From: Anastatus disparis
Taxonomy: Eukaryota > Arthropoda > Insecta > Hymenoptera > Eupelmidae
Direction: 5' to 3'
Length of the DNA stretch: 64,000 nucleotides
Assembly: GCA_017163975.1 (NCBI GenBank)
Contig: JAFFSR010000291.1
Location: 2,919,001-2,983,000, forward strand
Position numbers and translations under genes: made by a program. Positions 11,262 to 21,642 of the stretch are shown here, piece by piece; the stretch's first letter is position 1; each line of letters opens with the position of its first letter. The notes beneath the pieces are model-generated. The model saw only the letters and a program-made list of their open reading frames with translations, made no database searches and was not told the origin of the DNA.

Positions 11262-11588
11262 TTACACGGGACATTTTATGCTTCCTGGAAGCTTCCATTC
11301 ATCATTTCTGGAAGCTTCCAACAACCTTCCTTGAAAAATTAAAAAGTTCGTGAAAATATCTTGAAAGGTTCCTACAATCTTCCTGGAAGCTTACATAAAT
11401 CTTCGCTAAAACTTTCAAAATATCTTTCTAAAAGGTTCTATGGAAGATTTTTGGAATCTTACTCTGAATCTCTCCGACAGGAATTTGCACGAGACATTTC
11501 ACCCTTCCTAGAAGCTTCCATGGAAGCTTCTTGAAAGATTCCAAAGCTTACTTGGAAGATTCCTGGAATCTTTTATGCTATGAGGATC
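11262..11588. repeat. cluster of GAAGMTTC palindromes (second)
   Basis: Dense repeats such as CTTCCTGGAAGCTTCC, TGGAAGCTTCC, CTAGAAGCTTCCATGG and TTGGAAGATTCCTGG. This is the same vocabulary as 10420-10760, with the SINE between the two clusters. They could be one repeat domain split by the SINE and its AT-rich flanks. Confidence 0.6.
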
Positions 11589-11599
11589 TATCAGTAAAA

Positions 11600-12640
11600 C
11601 TAAAAATAATATGATGAATATAACGATATTCAAACATTTTTAATAAACGATCCTCTAATTTTTCGTAATTAGGGCATGCTGAGCATTTTTCCAAACAGTA
11701 ATCTATTTTTGATGCTCTGCACATTACTACTTTCATACATTCTTATTAATCTTTGATATGAAAGTCAGAGCCATAAGTAATTCTTTTTAAATCAGAAAAA
11801 TCGATTAAGTATAACACATACGCATACGCTATGTGTACTTTTTTCTCCAGCTAGCAAACACCACTTCGGTCGAATCCCTGCAAATTTAGTTAAACCTATT
11901 GGAAAATTGGGATTTAGTAAAATCGATATGAAGATAATTTATATCAGAATGCAAGTAACGTTTTTACATTTTTGTTGTTTTGTCATTATCTTTTATTATA
12001 ACTGTATTTTTATTACCCGTAAATCACACGACTGTTACTGTCATCTTGATAAAATTCGATAACCTTATCATCATCGTTTCCAATAAAGTTTTTTCTTGTT
12101 TTAAGATTGGCATTGCTAAAATACCTTTAATTTTTTTTTAACTTTTTACTTTTTCTTGCCAGTCTATATGAAATGTTAAATTCGTTAGCAATCTTGCAGA
12201 TACTTCAAGAATTTGGTGCAATCGTTAGTATAGATACTTTCATTGGGTCATTTTCGGGTGAATTATTAAATTTACCTTTTATCCCAAAAAGCATTTCTTC
12301 CGATTCTTGTTCTCTAGTTGATTGTGTTTATTCTGATAACTATGAATCATGAAGGTCACGTTCACTTAAATTTGAAAAAGTTATATTTCTATCATCTATA
12401 AGCTCAGAATCATTAAAACTGTTCAAATTATTCTCTCTTATTTCTTTATAATATACATCTTGACATTTTCTACAAATCTGAGAATCAGATGATAAATTTG
12501 GAAATCTTTATAAGAATTCTTTTAAAAATTTTCTTAATGAAAAACCAATATGTCCTTTATATTTATAAGGATTCAAGCATCTATCCGAACGTAATTTTAT
12601 TTTTTTAGACTCACTCGGTCCATTAACTTAAGTCATTTTT
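11600..12640 (-). pseudogene. relic of an uncharacterised transposon-associated gene family
   Basis: Read on the minus strand, frames from about 12640 down give SESKKIKLRSDRCLNPYKYK, then a Cys pair (QICRKCQDVYYKE), then EEMLFGIKGKFNN and VSILTIAPNS. Further on come VIEFYQDDSNS, FAGIRPKWCLLAGEKSTHSV followed by CVCVI, and finally MCRASKIDYCLEKCSACPN. These match in order the conserved blocks I know from an uncharacterised family found in many insects and cnidarians (RPKWC, THxVCVC, C...C..C..CP). Numerous stops and frame changes make it a pseudogene. The C-terminal blocks (DGAxSxFKN, HGKGxxDGxGG) are missing here but present at 17257-18181. Family recognition is from memory; its biochemical role is unproven. 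Confidence 0.6.
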
Positions 12641-13243
12641 TGCTAATATCAAATATTAAACTAAATGCATTATTGTTTAGTGTAGACTACGGTACGTCGA
12701 ACGTACGAGAGTGAGAGCGCACATATCATGAAGTGCTTTGTCTTTCACTTATATACACTCTCGCACGATCAATGTATGTTAAGTACAAAGTATAATCTCA
12801 AATTAGTATTAAGACACGATGTACGTCTAGCATGTAAAAGATAAGCAAATCAGCTTCTTTTGAGCACATACATCGATACATGGTATATAATACTAGACTT
12901 TTTCATTTTACAACGTAAATAAGGAGTGAGATTATGAGAGTTGAGAGAAACATGAGATAACTTGGCAGCGTCGGCCAGAGATATGCACCGTTCTTGTACC
13001 TGAACTATTCTAATAAAGATCCTTTCAAATTGAAATTAAATGTATTGTACAATATTATTGATTATTTTAACGCTAAGTCGACGAGAGGTTTCGGCAAATG
13101 TTCGGACCTCGCACCCGCATGCATTAGTGTAACTATAACTTCATTATAATTAGAAAACGTGGGAATTAGTAACAAGTTTACTATTAATTAGAGTTATAAG
13201 GCCTCGAGTAATTAGCTACGAGTGTTTATCAAATCAAATAATA
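12641..13243. other. no gene seen
   Basis: Mixed composition with GC-richer patches around 12680-12720 and 12960-13125. LTR-like termini (TGTAGACTACG...ATTGTACA, with AATAAA) can be drawn at 12680-13050, but no second copy or target duplication supports them. Confidence 0.4.
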
Positions 13244-15365
13244 ACGCTGTATTCACAGTAGCATGCAAGCTCGGCAATTTGAAATTCCACCTGCTATCAA
13301 TTAATGACGGTAAAATTTGATCCAGTATGCTAAATCGTAGTTGATGTTTATTCCTGTATCAACCATACTAGATAAAATAACAATTTGATATTTTTTTATT
13401 TGTCAAGTATTTTATATAAAAGGAGTAAATACGTATAACAAGCCATATAGAGATACCGAGTAAACAGATCATTATTGCACGGTAGCTTTTTGTGACCGTT
13501 TCATTAATTATAAAAATACTTAATATTAATCGAAGATCGTTGAATACTCTAGCAAATGTAATATGCATAGGAAAAGAGCTTGCATAAATTATTCACACTC
13601 GTGAAAAATTCCGTGATTTCAAATTCGATTGCTACAACAAAGCGTTCAAAAGATGTATCCTCGATATACTCATATTTCATACAAGTTCTCACAAATAGCC
13701 CTAGCGTCAATCGCATTAGACGTGCCTGTGGAACAAGTATGATACGATATTATCTAGCTATTTACCCGTGTCTTCATGACTAGGTATACAATTATATACA
13801 ACCTGTAAGCAACTTGTATGTACAAATAGCTAGGTCTAAGCTTATTAGTATTCTTGGTATGCATATACGTATAAATAACTGAACTATTTACACGCGCCTA
13901 TTCATCGCAGTATAAACAGCTCGGTATACTAGCATATCAACCATGATAAATATACACCACAGTATAAACAGCTCGGTATACTAGCATATTAACCACGGTG
14001 AATACACATCGCAGTATAAATAGCTTGGTATACTAGCATATTAACCGCGGTAAGTATACACCGCGGTATAAACAGCTCGGTACACTAGCATATTAACGGT
14101 GCATATACTCTAATAGATCACCACGTTATTTACCCGCGTATACATATCCCGGTATACGAGTATAGGTAACGAAGTATACGTGTATAAAAATAGCTCGGTC
14201 TCGGTATGCACGTATATACACCTCGGCTAACACGTATAAATGCACGTATATTACGTGTGTCACGTTGATAATTTTATACTCGTCTCAAAGCTCGTCTGCA
14301 TGTGTTCCTAAATGCATCATGTATGTCCTCACGAAACTACTGAAACTGTAATTATGACAAACGATCAAACTCTATTTATTTCAACTAAAAAAATGAGTTA
14401 AGAAGCGTATATATTTTCATTATGCTAATTAAAATAAATTAAAAAAACTATAAAGTATAAAAAACAGCTCTTCAAATTTAATGTTTACCATAAAGAGCAT
14501 GCATTAAAAAATTGTTGAAATGATCCCGCTGGAACTATTAGGTTTAGAAAAGAATTCCCAAAGTCATTTATTGTTCTAAATGGCAAAAGAAACTAGTAAA
14601 TAATTTCAAAACTATTATTTTATCCAAAGCATTAAAGTTTTATGATTGAAAACAGTTGAAAACAGTATTTATACGTATATGCATACCAAGGATACTAATA
14701 AGCTTATATCTAGCTATTTGTACATACAAGTTGCTTACAGGTTGTATATAATCGTATACCGAATCATGAATGCACGTGTGAATAGCTTAGTTATGTCGTA
14801 TCATATTATACATATAATCGTATACCGGGGCATGAAGATACGTGTAAATGGCTAGATAATATCGTATCATACTTGATCCACATGCACGTCTAATGCTATT
14901 GACGCTAGGGCTATTTGTGAGAACTTGTATGAAATATGAATATATCGAGGATACATCTTTTAAACGCTTTGTTGTAGTAATCGAATTTGAAACTACGGAA
15001 TTTTTCACGAGTGTGAATAATTTATGCAAGCTCTTTTCCCATGCATATTACATTTGCTAGAGTATTCAACGATCTTCGATTAATATTAAGAATTTTTATA
15101 ATTAATGAAACGGTCACAAAAAGTTACCGTGCAATAATGATCTGTTAACTCGGTATCTCAATATGGCTTGTTATACGTATTTACTCCTTTTATACAAAAT
15201 ACTTGACAAATAAAAAAATATCAAATTGCCATTTTATATAGTATGGTTGATACAGGAATAAACATCAACTACGATTTAGCATACTAGAGCAAATTTTACC
15301 GTCATTAATTGATAGCAGGTGGAATTTCAAATTTCCAAGCTTGCATGCTACTGTGAATACAGCGT
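13244..15365. mobile_element. foldback element with long inverted repeats
   Basis: The left part 13244 to about 13875 returns inverted at about 14665-15365. The outer termini are ACGCTGTATTCACAG and CTGTGAATACAGCGT. Inner landmarks such as AGCAACTTGTATGTACAAATAG near 13805 recur inverted near 14720, and GTTGATGTTTATTCCTG near 13340 recurs inverted near 15255. The centre (about 790 bp) holds a tandem repeat and AT-rich DNA. No transposase is visible; mirrored ORFs in the two arms are by-products. Non-autonomous DNA element is the likely class. Confidence 0.8.
13908..14115 (+). repeat. 52-bp tandem repeat, four copies
   Basis: Units of the form CAGTATAAACAGCTCGGTAT followed by ACTAGCATATTAACC begin near 13909, 13959, 14012 and 14064. 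Copies differ by a few substitutions. They lie in the spacer of the foldback element. TATAAA and TATAC occur in every unit. Confidence 0.8.
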
Positions 15366-16074
15366 AAGTTATTTTACATAAGGTGAATCACTTGCACGTG
15401 TATAAAAAGAAGAGTATCATACTCGCAATACTACCTGCACGGTTAAGACTTGAAAGTTAAAGTTCACACCTTCAGAATTACATAAAATTAGAATTCGGGT
15501 AAAAATGGTGCAAGAGGCCCAAAATTAAGTAAATGTTACTTATCCTTCAATCCTTAATTCACACTAAACACTTATACGAGCACATAAGACTCGAGCAGTC
15601 CAGCAAAGCGTCTGGTTCGTGTACGGTCTTGTTCTTATTATAATTATAATATCACACACTAAATTAGATTCATAAATGATGACTTGAGAAGCGCAAAGCG
15701 CTGAGTGACACATGTAGAAAGATTATACAACATAATAAAAGAAAAGAGAAATTCTCATTTATTTCAAAGACAGCATTAAATTCAAATGAGTTATTTGCTT
15801 TTTGAACCTTACAATTTTTATTAACTTTTTATAATTATCATTTATATAACATTAAAAACACAATTATTTTACGTGTAAAAATAAAGAAGGATACATCGTT
15901 CCTTTTATATAAAGAAAAGAAATGAGATGTATTTATTCTTTAATATTAAAAGTAATAATTAAAAGTTAAAGTTGAGCAACTTATTATTACAAGTAACTGC
16001 TCACTTAAGCTTAGGAGTAGCTTAAATTATATATTATTATGATATAAAATTTAACTATTTATAAAACTAGTAAC
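15366..16074. other. no gene seen
   Basis: AT-rich DNA between two large elements; no ORF or repeat recognised. Confidence 0.4.
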
Positions 16075-16078
16075 CTAT

Positions 16079-16583
16079 GACCGATTCCATCTCAAATCAT
16101 GCAGACCGACTGCACCTATCTCTCCGAACTGCTTAAAAATTTTTTATATTATTCTACTTTGAAAATAAGCGTATACGTATTTTTTTATTTTTCAATATCA
16201 TCAAAAATGCAGTTTTTATGCACTTTTTAAAAATGACTTATAAATTTTCAATTCTCAAAAATCGAAAATTTTTTTTTTTTTAATCGTTTTTATCCCTGTA
16301 GTGATCTTTATAAATAAATTTAGGCTCGTTCAATGCTACAGAGGATGCTCTTTTAATTCCACCATCTTTTATTTTTTTTAACAAAAAAACGGAAGTGCAA
16401 TTGCACTTTTTGTAAAAAATGAAAAATGCATTTTTCTCAAAAAAGCCATTTTTTTTTGTCTCAAATTTTTTTTATGGATAGGTGGCCTTAAGACCTATAT
16501 TTTCATCGGTGTGGAATTTGGAATATTTTGGTTTAGTAAGAGATATAAAAAAAATTGAGAAAAAAATTTTCATATTTACATAA
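16079..16583 (+). repeat. left terminal inverted repeat
   Basis: Near-exact reverse complement of 18378-18883, starting GACCGATTCCATCTC and ending CATATTTACATAA. A diverged relic of the same repeat occurs at about 35466-36190. Confidence 0.9.
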
Positions 16584-16628
16584 ATGTAAATACGTCATAG
16601 ATACAACAAATATTTCAGGAGTAAGCGC

Positions 16629-16662
<34 letters not shown>

Positions 16663-16667
<5 letters not shown>

Positions 16668-17107
16668 GTCGTCGTAGGCCGTATTCGGTGGAATACCTAT
16701 AGACCACGCTAAATTTGTATAGGCATTGCATACGTTCATGCTAATATCTCGACGATATTCTCTCTGTCAATACTCCCTAAGGGAGTATTAACAGCTTTAT
16801 ACTCCCTAAGGGAGTATTGACAGATCGAGATATCGCACAGCATGGCCGTATATGATGCAAGTGACATCGATTCGTAGGTTAGTGAAAACAAAAGAATGTC
16901 GTTAGATATGTCAATGCTCATACAAATTCATATAAAATCTTAACTTTACAGAATGTTTTGTTTAAACAAATTTTCATAGTTAAACAGTTAATAAGTAAAA
17001 TAAATAAGTAAATAATGACATTATTTATTTTTTTTTAATAAAACATATATCAATAATTTAAAAAAATCATTTTTATAGTTCCTCATACGGCCTACCAACG
17101 ACATAAA
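16663..17107. mobile_element. nested palindromic element inside the 16-19 kb transposon
   Basis: TTTATGTCGTCGTAGGCCGTAT at 16663 returns inverted at about 17084-17107 (ATACGGCCTACC..ACGACATAAA), giving terminal repeats of about 24 bp around a 445-bp segment. Near its left side are two copies of a palindrome (16769-16789 and 16799-16818). Each is built from AATACTCCCT and its mirror AGGGAGTATT, and the pair is itself enclosed by CTGTCAATACTCC / GGAGTATTGACAG. Probably a small non-autonomous element. Confidence 0.6.
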
Positions 17108-17114
17108 CTTATCT

Positions 17115-17282
17115 ACGTAACTTGGGAGTACGAAGGATTCTGAATCCAGGCTTGACTAAAGTGCTTGTCGCTTGAGCAGCAGTCAGTCTCGGGCGCGCTT
17201 CGCGCGCCCTCGACCAACTGCTACTCAAGCGACAAACACTTTAGTCTCGCCTGTATTCATCCTTCGTACTCCCAAGTTACGT
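17115..17282. mobile_element. hairpin MITE with GC-rich core
   Basis: ACGTAACTTGGGAGTACG at the left and CGTACTCCCAAGTTACGT at the right are exact reverse complements, and pairing continues inward with mismatches for about 70 bp. The centre is GGGCGCGCTTCGCGCGCCC, which is almost self-complementary. The inner words CTTGAGCAG and CTCAAGCGACAAACA recur in the element at 21076-21193, so the two are relatives. Confidence 0.75.
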
Positions 17283-17354
17283 ATATAACTAATATATATA
17301 TATATATATATATTTGTACGTACATAGCTTTTATGCAACTCATAGGTGTTGTGC

Positions 17355-17386
<32 letters not shown>

Positions 17387-18181
17387 GTGCATAAATTTTG
17401 CGTTAAGTATAAGAAATTATGTAAAAAAAAAGTTCTATTTTTTTTTCCTTTCTTATGAGTTTTGGACTTTTTCTTATTGCGCACATTCTTCTTTGACGTA
17501 ATTTTTCTTTTCTTTTTTTTCTCTTTATTTAATAATTTTGTGAAAGGATGAGCAGCAGTTTGAGCCATATACAATTTTTTCTTTGTCCCTACTTTTACTT
17601 TCCATACGTGGGTTTTTTGAATGCCGGCCAATTTAGGGGTCTTAAGCCACTCTTTTATTCTGCTTTGCCTAAAAACTTCAATATCTTCTTTTGGCAGTAA
17701 GATTAATTTAATAGCGTCAGTGTTAGGTTGAACTTTTTTTACAAAAGCATTTGCATCTTGTATTGATTCAACATGACAATTTTGAAGATTATGTCTGGTT
17801 GCATAGTGTTTTACTAATCCACCGACGCCATCAACCGCACCTTTCCCATGCCCCATAGCTGAAAACAACCATTTTTGATTGTTAGAAGCTTTTTTCATTT
17901 CATGTGATTGAAATCGATTTTTGAAATGACTTGCGGCTCCATCTGTTATAATCGATATTTGTTCTATTGAATCAGTTGGAATCATTTTTCATCAAATCAA
18001 TGATTTTTTGCATCGCCAACAAGGCATGAGCGGAATCATGTTTTGTATCATCACTGACGACAGCAAAACTTTTTGTTACTGTTCCTTGATAACAAACAGC
18101 TGTAAAAATAGAAATCTGTTGATTGACCCAGTAATTGCCTTTTAAACAATTTTTTTGTGTGATCCAAAAAAATTTGGACAC
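17257..18181 (-). pseudogene. transposon protein of the DGAxSxFKN / HGKGxxDGxGG family, frameshifted
   Basis: Two overlapping minus-strand frames, 17972-18181 and 17257-17985, form one protein if a single frameshift near 17975 is allowed. The first part shows QISIFTAVCYQG and VVSDDTKHDSAHALL. The second shows IITDGAASHFKNRF, then SAMGHGKGAVDGVGGLVKHY, then a Lys-rich tail. The order of D-containing strands (SDD, ITDGA, GKGxxDG) suggests an RNase H-like nuclease core. These are the C-terminal blocks of the family whose N-terminal blocks survive at 11600-12640. The last 60 residues run into TA repeats and the hairpin MITE, so the native end is near 17430. A splice-like TTTCTAG lies upstream near 18240, and an upstream open stretch near 18260-18330 may be another exon. 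Confidence 0.65.
17288..17386. repeat. two short (TA)n microsatellites
   Basis: TA runs at about 17290-17311 and 17361-17385, between the hairpin MITE and the pseudogene. Confidence 0.8.
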
Positions 18182-18377
18182 TTCCGTCTCTTCTCGGAAT
18201 AAGTTTCAGACATATTTCAAAATGAGTCTCAATATCTAGAAATTAAACGGTATAAAAGATGTAAGATAACTACCATGAATAGCTGCTTTCTTAAGTAAAC
18301 CTAAGGCACTTAAATTATCTATGCGATATTTAGCCACCTAGCGGTATATCTAGATATCTACGTATATATACATCTGT

Positions 18378-18883
18378 TATGTAAATATGAAAATTTTTTT
18401 CTCAATTTTTTTTATATCTCTTACTAAACCAAAATATTCCAAATTCCACACCGATGAAAATATAGGTCTTAAGGCCACCTATCCATAAAAAAAATTTGAG
18501 ACAAAAAAAAATGGCTTTTTTGAGAAAAATGCATTTTTCATTTTTTACAAAAAGTGCAATTGCACTTCCGTTTTTTTGTTAAAAAAAATAAAAGATGGTG
18601 GAATTAAAAGAGCATCCTCTGTAGCATTGAACGAGCCTAAATTTATTTATAAAGATCACTACAGGGATGAAAACGATTAAAAAAAAAAAAAAAATTTCGA
18701 TTTTTGAGAATTGAAAATTTATAAGTCAATTTTAAAAAGTGCATAAAAACTGCATTTTTGATGATATTGAAAAATAAAAAAATACGTATACGCTTATTTT
18801 CAAAGTAGAATAATATAAAAAATTTTTAAGCAGTTCGGAGAGATAGGTGCAGTCGGTCTGCATGATTTGAGATGGAATCGGTC
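18378..18883 (-). repeat. right terminal inverted repeat
   Basis: Reverse complement of 16079-16583, followed directly by the CTAT target duplication at 18884. Confidence 0.9.
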
Positions 18884-18887
18884 CTAT

Positions 18888-19774
18888 ATGAAAAAAAAAA
18901 ACTGTTTGAGTAATAAGCTTGTCTCTCTAATTATGCAGAATATACAAAACAAAGAATAGAAATATTCGAATATTTTCAAACACTATGTAACAATTTTGGG
19001 CATACGTAAGCAATTTACATTTAAGTTTAAGAAAATAAGATCTTTTCCACAGTAAATACTCTCATAAGAGAATCTTTTTACTTTTATAAATATATAACTA
19101 AACACAATGAAATTACTTTTCTAATTAAAGTCATTGTAAATGCACATGTTAATAAATTTATTATACTTTTGTAGCGTCCATGCTACATACACTCTGTCAG
19201 GTACACAAATGAATTCAATCTTATTCTTATATTTATTACGGGAAAAACCAATGAACAATATACATATTATAGTCATAAACATTTATTACGTATGAACTTT
19301 TCTAATCCATTCTTCAGACGTCGTAAGGTTTTTCGAGCAATAAAACATCCCGTTACTTCTTTCCTTTTTATGATTCTGACCTATCCTTAATTCTCAATGT
19401 GTTATGATAGCTCCGATTACCTAAGACCCCACCTACGCTCCATTCCTTCCTCTCTGTGTATTCTTTTCCTGAAGGGAAAAATATGCAGAGAGACACACAT
19501 ACACTCTGTTAGACCGCCGAAGCGACAACTTCTCGGCCTTGTCCTCGCAACGACGCGCTCGAGGATTCGAACACATTTACTCGAACTCTTGTACTTATAA
19601 CAAATGAAGTGAATTAAAGCGAAAAAGAAGTTTATGTTTTTTTACCATTGTCCAACACTCCAACTTCACCCAAGAAGACTCCTAAACTTTTATTACATTG
19701 TACATTTGTGAAGACAAGTTATTTGCTATGTTTTAACAATTGAAGCGTTGGTAATAAAATTTTTTTCTAACTTT
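18888..19774. other. no gene seen
   Basis: AT-rich, with a GC-richer patch at 19480-19600. TGTAGCG at about 19171 with CTTATAACA near 19602 could be LTR ends, but no target duplication or second copy is visible. Confidence 0.4.
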
Positions 19775-20930
19775 ATCACTCTTTTTTATGAAGTTTTCAA
19801 CCATGATCCTGTATTTTAGAGCCGTCATGTTAAAAAAAAAAAACAAACTACGTTTGAAAGAACAAGCCTCGCAAAGTCATAAAAATCATAAGCAATAATA
19901 TGCAGATTTTAATTTATCCCTATTTTACATATTTTTGATAATTTTTTCAATTTTATCGGCTATTTTGAAGCCGGCTCATTAAGTTTTAAAATATCGAATA
20001 GCTATAGAAAAAAGTAACATATCTTTTATTATGAAGAAATCACAAGCGAAAATGTATTTTCTCTAATTTTATTACTCTTTTTTTATGTGTGATTAATACT
20101 TTTTGCAACTTTGAGATGTCATATTGAATCCGCTATATTGAACATTGAAAAATCGGAAAGAATGTTAAAAGACAAGTTATCATAGAAATCACGGGCAACT
20201 ACGTCTCTATTTAATTTTATCCTTTTTTTATGTAAAATTAATCATTTTTGCAACTTCGAGCCGCCACATTGGAGTCACCATATTGAATTCATGGAAAATC
20301 AAAATCCTTGGTGGAAACGAATAATAATGTTTATTTTCATTTCAAAAGAGCAAGCAATAACGAATATTCTTCCATTTTATCACCTCTTTTCGTTTATTTC
20401 TAACCATTTTCTTAAGTTTATGACGCCATATTGAATTCGTAAAATATCAAGGCACCTTTGTAGAGACAAATAATTACCTCTGTTTTAACATAAAGAACGA
20501 AAACAATAACTTCTTTTTTCATTTTATTACTTTTTATATGTATTTCTGAGTATTATTGGAACTTTTAGACGCCATATTGAAGTCGCCATATTAAATTCGT
20601 ACAAAATCAAGGGACGTTTATAAAAACAAATATTTACCTCTTTTTTAACATAAAAAACGCAAGCAATAACGTCTCTTTTTTGTTTCATTATTTTTTTTAT
20701 GTATTTCTGACCATTTTCGCAAATTTTAGATGCCGTATCGGAGCCGCCATTTAGAATTTAAAAGAAAATCAAAATAAATTCAAAAGAAAAATTTACTCCC
20801 TTTCTTAAAACTTAAAATACTAAGTGTTTTCGATTATGTTGTGATATTTTTCTTCAATTTGTAAAAATTCACCCCTAATTTTTATCCGTTCGAGCGGTTA
20901 TAGACAATTTCGCCATATTGATTTCCAAAA
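19775..20930 (+). repeat. degenerate tandem repeat, period about 145-162 bp
   Basis: A block with ACGCCATATTGAATTCGTAAA, ATCAAGG, TTAACATAAAAAACG, CAAGCAATAACG, TTTTATTACTTTTT and a following CATTTTTGCAACTT recurs about seven to eight times. CATATTGAA-type landmarks lie near 20136, 20281, 20429, 20589 and 20751. Earlier copies near 19823 and 19978 are more diverged, and a last fragment lies near 20912. Divergence suggests an old satellite-like array. Confidence 0.75.
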
Positions 20931-21075
20931 AAGGCCGGTGTAATTTTAAAAGTATTTTTTTATAAGAACATTTTAAGCCCAATATGGCTTCTGTAAGTTG
21001 ACTACGATTTTACCCGTGACCATAATCCATTTGACGTGAAGCGGGTCATATTAGTTATATATATTCTTTGGTAGT

Positions 21076-21193
21076 ATTCAGGTGGAATATGAATCGAGAA
21101 CAATGTCACTTGAGCTAAAGTTGTCAAGCGCGCCCGAGGTACACTTCTGCTCAAGCGACAAACATTGTTTGAGATTCAGATTTCACCTGAATA
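21076..21193. mobile_element. short palindromic MITE related to 17115-17282
   Basis: TATTCAGGTGGAATATGAATC at the left pairs with GATTCAGATTTCACCTGAATA at the right. Inside, AACAATGTCACTTGAGC pairs with GCTCAAGCGACAAACATTG. The core (CAAGCGCGCCCGAGG) and the CTCAAGCGACAAACA arm match the hairpin element at 17115. The 78-residue ORF over it is not a gene. Confidence 0.65.
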
Positions 21194-21591
21194 AACGGCC
21201 AAAAGACATAGATGATTTTATATTCGAAGTAGACCGTATAAGGAACTATAACTTAATAGTTGAAAATATTAAATTTAATTTTAGTTCTATTGATTTTTTC
21301 TTTTGTTTCTTAGATTGACATATCGTAATGAGTATAGCTGCTGTTGAAGAACAAGTCATTTTTTTTCACTAACCTTCGTACTATATGATTGCTCTTTGAC
21401 TATATTGAACGAAACATAATAGCATCGGTGATGCTATATTGATTTCTTCTAAGACATATTGAAACTCAATATATCTCAGGAAGAAATATGAATCTTGTAC
21501 AGTGTTGAGCAGTGCATGAGAGATATATGCGATGCCAATACTAATTGAGCGTGCCCTTTAGATACTGATACGAATACGGCCTATAAGGACA

Positions 21592-21594
<3 letters not shown>
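21194..21594. other. no gene seen
   Basis: Short AT-rich stretch. The words GACCGTATAAGGAACTATA (near 21232) and ACGGCCTATAAGGACAT (near 21573) echo the termini of 16663-17107, so it may hold remnants of that element. Confidence 0.4.

Positions 21595-21640
<46 letters not shown>
21595..21640. repeat. (TA)n microsatellite, left of foldback
   Basis: An uninterrupted TA run ending exactly where the GGGGCATTC inverted repeat starts. Confidence 0.9.

Positions 21641-21642
<2 letters not shown>

Larger units (their letters stand above)
16075..18887 (-). mobile_element. DNA transposon with 505-bp TIRs and CTAT target duplication (Sola-like candidate)
   Basis: The element runs from GACCGATTCC at 16079 to GGAATCGGTC at 18883. 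Inverted repeats of about 505 bp (16079-16583 and 18378-18883) differ at only a few bases. CTAT occurs immediately outside both ends (16075-16078 and 18884-18887), a clear 4-bp target-site duplication. Inside are a frameshifted gene on the minus strand, a nested palindromic element (16663-17107) and a hairpin element (17115-17282). Sola-superfamily transposons are known for 4-bp duplications and DDD/E-type transposases. That is a consistent but unproven assignment. Near-identical TIRs suggest recent movement. Confidence 0.85.

Noticed and set aside
12680..13050. LTR-like segment TGTAGACTACG...ATTGTACA with AATAAA
   Set aside because: No second copy, target duplication or primer-binding site; termini could be chance.
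13908..14115. Possible CRISPR-like array
   Set aside because: Units are contiguous diverged 52-bp repeats without unique spacers, in a eukaryotic foldback element.
13368..15029. Mirrored 66-80 residue ORFs sharing MHKLFTLVKNSV
   Set aside because: The same sequence in the two arms of a foldback element, read in opposite directions; not independent genes.
19171..19602. LTR-like segment TGTAGCGTCC...CTTATAACA
   Set aside because: Only the terminal bases and composition suggest it; flanks show no duplication.
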